Assembly: GCA_023433775.1 (NCBI GenBank)
Contig: JAEYTY010000106.1
Coordinates: 1-10,330 of the forward strand
Length of the DNA stretch: 10,330 bases
From: Pseudomonadota bacterium
GTDB lineage: Bacteria; Pseudomonadota; Alphaproteobacteria; Rhizobiales; Devosiaceae
Direction: 5' to 3'
Shown here in pieces: positions 5,764 to 10,330 of this stretch. Numbering within the stretch: the stretch's first letter is position 1; every line of letters starts with the position of its first letter. Below the pieces are notes generated by a model. That model ran no database searches. It saw only the letters and a program-made list of their open reading frames with translations, and was not told the DNA's origin. The position numbers and the translations under genes were made by a program.

Positions 5764-6357
5764 ATGGCCAAGCTCTACTTTTCCTACGCGGCGATGAATG
5801 CCGGCAAATCGACGCTGCTGCTGCAGGCGGCCTATAATTACCGCGAACGCGGAATGCGCCCCCTGCTCTATACCTGCGCTGCTTATGCCGGCGGTGGGCC
5901 GGGCATCATCAGCTCGCGCCTGGGCATTTCCGAGCCTGCCGAACTCTATGGCGAAGGCGACGATTTGTTTCTCCGCATCCGCGACCATACCGACGAATCC
6001 AAGGTCGATTGCGTCTTCCTCGACGAGGTCCAGTGCCTCACCCGCGAACAGGTCTGGCAACTGGCCCGCGTCGCCGACCGGCTCAAGGTGCCGGTCATGT
6101 GCTATGGCCTGCGCACCGATTTTCTCGGCCGCCCTTTTGAAGGCTCCGCCGAGCTTCTCGCCATCGCCGATGTGCTGCGCGAAATTCGCACCATCTGCCA
6201 TTGCGGCGCCAAGGCCACCATGGTCGTGCGCCGCGACGCCCATGGCCGGGTGCAGACCGAAGGTAGTACGGTCGAGCCGGAAAAAGCCGACTATGTTTCG
6301 CTCTGCCGTGCCCATTGGGAAGAAGCGTTTGGCCGCTGGCCGGTGAAAGGACCCTGA
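5764..6357 (+). CDS. tdk: Thymidine kinase (type II, TK1-like)
   Basis: Does: phosphorylates thymidine (and deoxyuridine) to the monophosphate with ATP, in cytoplasmic pyrimidine salvage. Seen: 197 residues, the usual length. MAKLYFSYAAMNAGKSTLL carries the Walker A (9-17). QAAYNYRERGM (21-31) follows. VFLDEVQCL (84-92) has the catalytic-base Glu88. VMCYGLRTDFLGRPFEGS (111-128) is the lasso/thymidine-binding region. TICHCGAKA (143-151) with Cys145/Cys147 and CRAHW (181-185) with Cys181/His184 are the likely zinc site. It is most like the E. coli subtype. Start: ATG 5764 opens the conserved MAKLYF; the frame runs upstream to 5635 but through the terminator. No good Shine-Dalgarno is seen. It follows the candidate Pho-controlled RNA by 75 nt and is 2 nt ahead of the thioesterase gene. 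Confidence 0.95.
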   Translation: MAKLYFSYAAMNAGKSTLLLQAAYNYRERGMRPLLYTCAAYAGGGPGIISSRLGISEPAELYGEGDDLFLRIRDHTDESKVDCVFLDEVQCLTREQVWQLARVADRLKVPVMCYGLRTDFLGRPFEGSAELLAIADVLREIRTICHCGAKATMVVRRDAHGRVQTEGSTVEPEKADYVSLCRAHWEEAFGRWPVKGP

Positions 6358-6359
6358 CA

Positions 6360-6749
6360 ATGCAAAGTGACGCGACAGACCCCAGCGGCGCCCTCACCAT
6401 CCGCACCCTGGCCATGCCCGCCGACACCAATCCGGCAGGCGACATCTTTGGCGGCTGGGTGATGAGCCAGATGGATATTGCCGGCGCCATCGCCGCCGTC
6501 GAGCGCGTGCGCGGGCGTGTGGTGACTGTCGCCGTCGAAGCCATGACCTTCATTGCCCCGGTCAAGGTCGGCGATGTCCTCTGCGTCTACACAACCATCG
6601 AGCGCGTCGGCACGACCTCGATCACCGTCGGCCTCGAAGCATGGGTGCGCCGCAACCGGCTCGATGAACGCCAGAAGGTCACCGAGGCGCGCTTCATCTA
6701 TGTGTCGCTCGATGAAAACGGTCAGAAGCGTCCCATTCCGGCCAATTGA
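6360..6749 (+). CDS. yciA: YciA-type acyl-CoA thioesterase (hotdog fold)
   Basis: Does: hydrolyses acyl-CoA esters to free acid and CoA in the cytoplasm; YciA enzymes have broad chain-length range. Seen: 129 residues, one hotdog domain. TIRTLAMPADTNPAGDIFGGWVMSQMDIAGAIAA contains the catalytic Asp (in NPAGDIFGGW) and the long helix. RVVTVAVEAMTFIAPVKVGDVLCVY and GTTSITVGLEAWV form the sheet core. Very close to E. coli YciA in pattern. Start: ATG 6360 with AAAGGA 8 nt upstream, inside the end of tdk; an in-frame ATG at 6315 would overlap tdk by 43 nt and disturb nothing conserved, so it is disfavoured. It is 2 nt after the tdk stop, so the two are surely co-transcribed, though they share no pathway. 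Confidence 0.95.
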   Translation: MQSDATDPSGALTIRTLAMPADTNPAGDIFGGWVMSQMDIAGAIAAVERVRGRVVTVAVEAMTFIAPVKVGDVLCVYTTIERVGTTSITVGLEAWVRRNRLDERQKVTEARFIYVSLDENGQKRPIPAN

Positions 6750-6762
6750 AATCTGACCATCC

Positions 6763-6783
6763 CGTTCAGCCAGCGTTCAGCCA
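6763..6783 (+). repeat. Tandem 10-bp direct repeat, possible response-regulator site
   Basis: CGTTCAGCCA occurs at 6763-6772 and again, perfectly, at 6774-6783, an 11-bp period. Direct repeats at one helical turn are what OmpR/PhoB-type response regulators bind. It lies about 70 nt upstream of the EcfG-type -35 of the SH3/crystallin gene. Confidence 0.45.
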
Positions 6784-6815
6784 CGCCATGATCAATTGCG
6801 GTCATGGCGCTGAAC
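6775..6815. repeat. 14-bp interrupted hairpin after yciA
   Basis: GTTCAGC (6775-6781) pairs with GCTGAAC (6809-6815), and GCCATGA (6785-6791) with TCATGGC (6802-6808). The 10-nt loop is TCAATTGCGG and only CAC is bulged out on the 5' side. No T-run follows, so it is not a standard terminator, but it may protect the 3' end of the tdk-yciA mRNA. It shares its left arm with the tandem repeat. Confidence 0.6.
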
Positions 6816-6851
6816 CCGCCAACAGGACGTGACGAGAGCAACAGCGCCTCT

Positions 6852-6877
6852 GGAACTCTTTTTCGCTGACTCTCGTT
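6852..6877 (+). promoter_or_regulatory. EcfG-type general stress promoter of the SH3/crystallin gene
   Basis: GGAAC (6852-6856), a 17-nt spacer, then CGTT (6874-6877). This is the consensus of the alphaproteobacterial general stress sigma factor EcfG/RpoE2 (GGAAC-N16/17-cGTT). The start site would be near 6884, giving a leader of about 75 nt. A TTGACT at 6879 is the only sigma-70-like element and has no good -10. A GACTC (GANTC) site lies in the spacer at 6868-6872. Confidence 0.7.
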
Positions 6878-6959
6878 CTTGACTGCAATCGAACAACACG
6901 CTGACGCCGTACGCGTCGTTTCGGCAAATCGAAACCGGCCAGCGCAAGGAGCAAATGCA

Positions 6960-7613
6960 ATGCACCGCCAGACCCGCAAGTTACTGCTCAATCTCGCTAC
7001 GGCTGTTGCCGTCGCCACCACTGCAGCCGTGGTCTTCCTCCCCGCCGCACAGGCCGCCCCCGGCACTGTGACCAGCAATGTCAATGTGCGCTCCGGCCCG
7101 GGCACAAATTACGGCGTCGTCGACACGGCCCGCCGCGGCCAGCAGGTCGATATCGAACAGTGCGAGGGCTCCTGGTGCTACATCACCAAGCCAGGTCCGG
7201 ATGGCTGGGTTTCGTCCCAGTATCTGTCTGGCGTCGGCTCCTCTTCGGGTCAGCCCAGCATCAATTTCGGCATCAATGTTCCCGGTGGTCCCTCGATCAA
7301 TTTCGGCGTCGGCAATCAGCCACAGCCGCCGCGCCCCGGCCCGCGTCCGCGCCCGCCGGTGATCCAGCCCGTCAGCGAAGTCTGCTTCTATGACGGCGCC
7401 CGCTACCGCGGTGCCAGCTTCTGCGTCGAGCAGGGCGAAAGCATCCGCAATCTGGGCGACTGGGCCGATCGTATCTCGTCCATCGAAAATCCCGATGGCC
7501 TGAACGTCCAGGTGTGCACGGAATCCAACTTCCGCAATTGCCGCACCTACACCACCAGCGCTTCCTCGCTTGGCAATTTCGACGACTACGTCATCTCCCT
7601 CCGCGTGCGTTAA
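6960..7613 (+). CDS. Secreted SH3b plus beta/gamma-crystallin-like (I36-like) protein
   Basis: Seen: 217 residues. The signal peptide (1-32, ending PAAQA/APG) leads into an SH3b domain of about 34-90, with NVNVRSGPGTNYGVV, a GSWCYI strand and DGWVSSQYL. A low-complexity linker of 91-137 holds a duplicated PSINFG motif (99-104, 111-116) and a PQPPRPGPRPRPP stretch. The C-terminal domain of about 140-217 has two crystallin-type Greek keys: CFYDGARYRGASFCVEQG with WADRISSIE, then QVCTESNFRNCRTYTT with FDDYVISL. This is like the I36 peptidase-inhibitor/beta-gamma-crystallin group. The six Cys (68, 73, 142, 155, 186, 194) suit three disulfides. Known: SH3b domains often bind peptidoglycan. Inferred: an envelope stress or cell-wall protein. 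Start: AAGGAG at 6946-6951, 8 nt upstream. It stands as its own unit with an EcfG-type promoter and a terminator. Confidence 0.9.
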   Translation: MHRQTRKLLLNLATAVAVATTAAVVFLPAAQAAPGTVTSNVNVRSGPGTNYGVVDTARRGQQVDIEQCEGSWCYITKPGPDGWVSSQYLSGVGSSSGQPSINFGINVPGGPSINFGVGNQPQPPRPGPRPRPPVIQPVSEVCFYDGARYRGASFCVEQGESIRNLGDWADRISSIENPDGLNVQVCTESNFRNCRTYTTSASSLGNFDDYVISLRVR

Positions 7614-7637
7614 TCCCCTCCCGCGCCGCTGATTTTG

Positions 7638-7664
7638 AACGCCGCCCCAAAAGGGCGGCGTTTT
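7638..7664 (+). terminator. Intrinsic terminator after the SH3/crystallin gene
   Basis: A 10-bp perfect stem AACGCCGCCC / GGGCGGCGTT (7638-7647 and 7653-7662) with a CAAAA loop. TTTT at 7661-7664 is then broken by GC and followed by TTT. It lies 24 nt after the stop. Confidence 0.85.
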
Positions 7665-7958
7665 GCTTTGGTACGTGCTCCTAAAACCCGGCGGCTGCCG
7701 CCTTCCTCGCACGCCGCCCCGCCCTGCACCATGCCCCGCCCATGCTGCCGACATCGCGCTTTTGACGCCCATGGCGCTCCAAATCCGGTCCATTTATTTG
7801 TAGGACCAGTTTGCATGAATTTTCCTGTTTCATATCAATGTCTTCTGAAACCACTGGCCAACCTGCCGCTGCGAGGACAATTTTCCTATCTGTGGTATGA
7901 CAAAAGCGCGGAAAAAGTGGCAAAACCGGGACTCAATTGTTGATCACACGCGCAATCC
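7665..7958. other. Gene-free stretch upstream of the TRAP operon
   Basis: No convincing coding frame on either strand. The first 90 nt are C-rich and the rest is distinctly AT-richer than the genes, as expected of a control region. It contains a possible GntR-type half-palindrome (7798-7808), an inverted repeat GTTTCA...TGAAAC (7827-7832 and 7846-7851, 13 nt apart) and TCAA-TTG-TTGA (7933-7943). A TATGAC at 7896-7901 could be a -10, but no matching -35 is seen. Confidence 0.5.
7798..7808. promoter_or_regulatory. Possible GntR/FadR-type operator for the TRAP operon
   Basis: TTGTAGGACCA fits the TGGTCNGACCA pattern of FadR-subfamily GntR regulators at 8 of 10 defined bases. Such repressors often control TRAP uptake operons. 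No regulator gene is in the window, so this is a weak lead. Confidence 0.25.
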
Positions 7959-8045
7959 ATGCTCATTCCGAAGCGTGGTTTGCAAAATCGATGCCTTAGC
8001 GAACCCGTTTTTGAGCATTTCTGACGCATCGATATAGGGAGAGAG
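7959..8045 (+). promoter_or_regulatory. Candidate pseudoknotted leader of the TRAP binding-protein mRNA
   Basis: ATGCTCA (7959-7965) pairs with TGAGCAT (8012-8018). Nested inside, GGTTTGC (7977-7983) pairs with GCGAACC (7999-8005), with one G-U pair. The hairpin loop holds ATCGATGC (7987-7994), which pairs perfectly with GCATCGAT (8026-8033), just 2 nt before the Shine-Dalgarno AGGGAG (8036-8041). This is an H-type pseudoknot topology that could control access to the ribosome site. I do not recognise a known riboswitch class. Repeats of this size can arise by chance. Confidence 0.35.
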
Positions 8046-8047
8046 AC

Positions 8048-9073
8048 TTGAGTATTTTCAACAAGCTCACCGGACTTGCAGCGGTCGCGGCTTCGGTCCT
8101 GACGCTGTCCAGCGCCGTTATGGCGGCTGACTACAATTGGACCTTCCAAACCTCCGAAACGGCTGGCGAACCCGGTTTCGTCAATAAGCAGAAGTGGGCC
8201 GCTGACGTCGGTACGCTTTCTGGCGGTCGCATTGCCATTGAAATCCTGCCCATCGGCTCGGTTGTTCCGCACACCGATACGCTCGACGCCGTCGGCGCCG
8301 GCATCCTGCAGGGTCACCTGACCGATCCGAGCTATTTCGCTGGCAAGGATCCTGCTTTCGCCATGATGGGTAACCTCGTTGGCGCCTGGAGCGACCCCTT
8401 CGAACTGCTCGGCTTCATGCAGTCCGGCGGTGGCCATGAGCTCTATGCCGAACTGGTCGAGCCCTATGGCGTGCACTTCATCGGCGCCGCAGCCACCGAG
8501 CCGGAAGCGCTCGTCGCTGGCGTGCCGATCCGCACTGTGGAAGACCTCAAGGGCGTCAAGATGCGCGCTCCTGAAGGCATGGTCTTCGAGATTTTCTCCA
8601 AGGCTGGCGCCGCTCCGGTTGCCCTGCCCGGCTCGGAAATCTTCTCGGCCCTCGACAAGGGTGTCGTGGACGCAGCCGACAACACTGTCTTCGCCACCAA
8701 TCAGGCGCTGGGCATGAACGACGTTGCACCATACCCGCTCTACCCGGGCTTCCACTCCCTGCCGCTCATCGACATCTCGATGAACAAGGAAATTTGGGAT
8801 GGCCTGCCTGAAGACCTGCAGGCGATCCTGACCGCTTCGGTCAAGACCTTCAGCTTCCAGCACATCTATTCGGTCCGTCAGCTCGACGCCGAAGCCGTGA
8901 CCGAAGCCAAGGCCAACCCGGCAATCGAGATCATCAACTGGTCGGGTGACGAACGCGCCAAGTTCCGTCGCATCGCGCAGGAAGAATGGCAGAACTGGGC
9001 TTCGCGCAGCGAAATGACCCAGCGCTACTACGACACCGTCACTGCCTATCTCACGGGCCGTAACCTGCTCTAA
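8048..9073 (+). CDS. dctP: TRAP transporter periplasmic solute-binding protein (DctP family)
   Basis: Does: captures an organic acid or similar anion in the periplasm and hands it to the TRAP permease. Seen: 341 residues, usual length. The signal peptide is cleaved near VMA/ADYN (26). FQTSETAGEPGF and the LSGGRIAIEILPIGS strand follow. RTVEDLKGVKMRAPEGMVFEIFSKAGAAPVALPGSEIFSALDKGVVDAAD (162-211) holds Arg173, the conserved residue that salt-bridges the substrate carboxylate in DctP proteins. A helical C-terminus closes the protein. The pattern is nearest the mannitol/chloroaromatic/keto-acid branch (TakP-like), an inference from small- and large-subunit style as well. Start: TTG 8048, chosen because the AGGGAG at 8036-8041 is 6 nt upstream, the signal peptide begins there, and no in-frame ATG suits. 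Substrate not known. Confidence 0.93.
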   Translation: MSIFNKLTGLAAVAASVLTLSSAVMAADYNWTFQTSETAGEPGFVNKQKWAADVGTLSGGRIAIEILPIGSVVPHTDTLDAVGAGILQGHLTDPSYFAGKDPAFAMMGNLVGAWSDPFELLGFMQSGGGHELYAELVEPYGVHFIGAAATEPEALVAGVPIRTVEDLKGVKMRAPEGMVFEIFSKAGAAPVALPGSEIFSALDKGVVDAADNTVFATNQALGMNDVAPYPLYPGFHSLPLIDISMNKEIWDGLPEDLQAILTASVKTFSFQHIYSVRQLDAEAVTEAKANPAIEIINWSGDERAKFRRIAQEEWQNWASRSEMTQRYYDTVTAYLTGRNLL

Positions 9074-9101
9074 AACGAGCCAGGCCTTCCAGACGTGAAC
9101 C

Positions 9102-9127
9102 GCGCCCGGCAGTCCGCTGCCGGGCGC
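9102..9127 (+). other. Strong hairpin between the TRAP binding-protein and permease genes
   Basis: A perfect 11-bp stem GCGCCCGGCAG / CTGCCGGGCGC (9102-9112 and 9117-9127) with a TCCG loop. No T-run follows, so it should not end transcription fully. Placed right after an abundant binding-protein gene, it fits the known pattern of 3' structures that stabilise the upstream mRNA segment so more binding protein than permease is made. Confidence 0.75.
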
Positions 9128-9152
9128 ATCATCGCGCAACAGGAGATGCTGG

Positions 9153-9731
9153 ATGTCCGAAGATCCAGAAATTATCGCCCCGGTCGATAACGACGATACC
9201 GAAATCCGCTCCGGCCTTGACCGGCTCATTGCCAATTCAGCCAAGGTCTTCGCCTGGGCCATTTTCCTGGCCTTCGCGGTCACGGTCTATGAGGTCATCT
9301 CCCGCTACGTCTTCAACAGCCCGACCTTCTGGGCGCACGAAAGCACGACCTTCCTGATCGCCGCGATTTTCCTCGTGGGCGGCCCCATTGCCCTGGCCCG
9401 CGACAAGCATATTCGCGTGCGCATGTTCTACGACACCGTTTCCCCTAAAGGCCGCCGCTGGCTCGATATTCTCAATTCCGTCCTGGCGCTGATCTTTTTC
9501 GCCGGCCTCTCCTATGCCGGCTGGGTCATGACCTCCAAGGCCGTCATGACGCCGAGCGGCGAATTCCGCCTCGAAGGCACCGGCACCGCCTGGAACCCGC
9601 CGACCCCTGCCATCCTGAAAATTCTCGTTCTGGTCTGTGTCGCCGTCATGTTCATCCAGACGCTGCTTCATCTCATAGACGCGCTTCGGCGCAAGCCGGC
9701 CGATACGGCCGACACCGCCGGGGAGCACTGA
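9153..9731 (+). CDS. dctQ: TRAP transporter small permease subunit (DctQ family)
   Basis: Does: the small inner-membrane subunit that packs against DctM and docks the binding protein. Seen: 192 residues with four predicted membrane helices (about 30-52, 64-83, 104-126, 153-175). It has the family pattern VYEVISRYVFNSPTFWAHESTTFL (45-68), then the H-x-R-V basic stretch DKHIRVRMFYD (84-94) and RRWLDILNSVLALIFF. The W-x-H-E motif and the HIRV turn are conserved in the group. Start: AGGAG at 9141-9145, 7 nt before the ATG at 9153; an ATG at 9146 is out of frame. It is 79 nt after the binding-protein gene, across the hairpin, and one nt before dctM, so translation is probably coupled. Confidence 0.93.
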   Translation: MSEDPEIIAPVDNDDTEIRSGLDRLIANSAKVFAWAIFLAFAVTVYEVISRYVFNSPTFWAHESTTFLIAAIFLVGGPIALARDKHIRVRMFYDTVSPKGRRWLDILNSVLALIFFAGLSYAGWVMTSKAVMTPSGEFRLEGTGTAWNPPTPAILKILVLVCVAVMFIQTLLHLIDALRRKPADTADTAGEH

Positions 9732-9732
9732 A

Positions 9733-10330
9733 ATGGGTCTTAGCGCACTCGGTATCGAGCTTGGCTCCTATGTCCTTGTCGGCGGCATCTTCCTGCTGCT
9801 GCTCACCGGCCTGCCGCTGGCCTGGGTCACCGGCCTCATCGCCCTCATCTTCACCTTCGGCTGGTTCGGCGGCGCCGCACTGCCCCTGGTGACCTCGCGC
9901 ATTTTCGGCTTCATCACCGAATATTCGCTCGTCGCCATCCCCATGTTCATTCTCATGGCAGCCCTGCTGGACCGCTCCGGCATTGCCCGCGATCTCTTCC
10001 GCGGAATGCGCATCCTGGCCGGACGCCTGCCCGGCGGCGTTGCCGTGCAGACGCTGATCGTGGCCATCCTGATGGCCGCCATGTCCGGCGTCATCGGCGG
10101 TGAAATCGTGCTGCTCGGCATTCTCGCCCTGCCCCAGATGCTCCGCCTCGGCTATGACCGCAATCTCTCCATCGGCGTCGTCGTCGCCGGCGGCTCGCTG
10201 GGCACCATGATGCCGCCCTCGATCGTGCTGATCATCTACGGCCTGATCGCCAGCGTCTCGATTGCCGACCTGTTTGTTGCCGCCATCACGCCGGCCCTGC
10301 TGCTGCTGGCCTTCTATATCGGCTATGTGC
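9733..10330 (+). CDS. dctM: TRAP transporter large permease subunit (DctM family), N-terminal part
   Basis: Does: the large subunit forming the Na+-driven transport path. Seen: 199 residues, open at the window edge; family members run to about 430 or more. Highly hydrophobic, with LLLLTGLPLAWVTGLIALIF (21-40), SLVAIPMFILMAALLDRSGIARDLF (65-89), AAMSGVIGGEIVLLGILALPQML (115-137) and the hallmark GGSLGTMMPPSIVLIIYG (153-170). The last is one of the conserved hairpin-tip motifs linked to Na+ and substrate binding. The start ATG lies one base after the dctQ stop, with no separate Shine-Dalgarno needed if coupled. The GGEIVLLG variant at 122-129 is as in the mannitol/chloroaromatic-type branch. 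Confidence 0.95.
   Translation, partial: MGLSALGIELGSYVLVGGIFLLLLTGLPLAWVTGLIALIFTFGWFGGAALPLVTSRIFGFITEYSLVAIPMFILMAALLDRSGIARDLFRGMRILAGRLPGGVAVQTLIVAILMAAMSGVIGGEIVLLGILALPQMLRLGYDRNLSIGVVVAGGSLGTMMPPSIVLIIYGLIASVSIADLFVAAITPALLLLAFYIGYV

Noticed and set aside
5505..5837. Plus-strand open frame across the tdk upstream gap as a gene.
   Set aside because: It runs through the terminator hairpin and into tdk, has Pro/Arg-rich shadow composition and no Shine-Dalgarno.
7635..7943. 102-residue plus-strand frame after the SH3/crystallin gene.
   Set aside because: It starts within the terminator region, its composition resembles non-coding sequence, and no family is recognisable.
7886..9283. 465-residue minus-strand open frame opposite the TRAP binding protein.
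   Set aside because: A shadow frame typical of GC-rich codon bias; the sense frame is a clear DctP protein with signal peptide and motifs.

Overview
The window looks like ordinary chromosome from a GC-rich alphaproteobacterium, most likely of the Hyphomicrobiales (Devosia-like). The clues are the GC-rich codon use, the DUF4864, DUF2147 and SH3/crystallin envelope proteins, a TRAP-type uptake operon, an EcfG-type stress promoter motif (GGAAC-N17-CGTT) and a rhizobial-type Pho box. This placement is inference from gene content. There is no sign of phage, insertion sequences, CRISPR arrays, rRNA or tRNA.

Layout. At the left edge, on the minus strand, is the 5' part of an aspartate aminotransferase gene (1-454). 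A secreted DUF4864 protein (524-940) lies upstream of it on the same strand. Divergent from these are a small two-TM protein (1085-1384, with a strong terminator), a two-CBS-domain protein (1532-1960), a Spy/CpxP-like LTxxQ periplasmic protein (2131-2739, terminator), a class V aminotransferase-fold enzyme (2835-4064) and an EamA/DMT exporter (4139-5044). A secreted DUF2147 protein (5048-5437, minus) converges on the exporter with only 3 nt between the stop codons.

The 326-nt gap at 5438-5763 is the most interesting part. It holds a probable sigma-70 promoter for DUF2147. On the plus strand it holds an almost perfect Pho box (5505-5522), correctly spaced to a weak -10, followed by about 145 nt of hairpin-rich sequence ending in a textbook intrinsic terminator (5663-5689). 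No plus-strand coding gene explains that terminator. A phosphate-controlled small RNA, or an attenuated leader of the downstream gene, is the best reading.

Next come thymidine kinase (5764-6357) and a YciA-type acyl-CoA thioesterase (6360-6749), 2 nt apart and probably co-transcribed. The following gap has tandem 10-bp repeats, a 14-bp hairpin and a good EcfG general-stress promoter. They precede a secreted protein that joins an SH3b domain to a C-terminal beta/gamma-crystallin-like (I36-like) domain (6960-7613, terminator).

The right end is a TRAP transporter operon: solute-binding protein (8048-9073, TTG start), small permease (9153-9731) and large permease (9733 to beyond the edge). Its long leader can fold into a pseudoknot next to the Shine-Dalgarno. 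A strong hairpin lies between the binding-protein and permease genes, where such structures often adjust the protein ratio.
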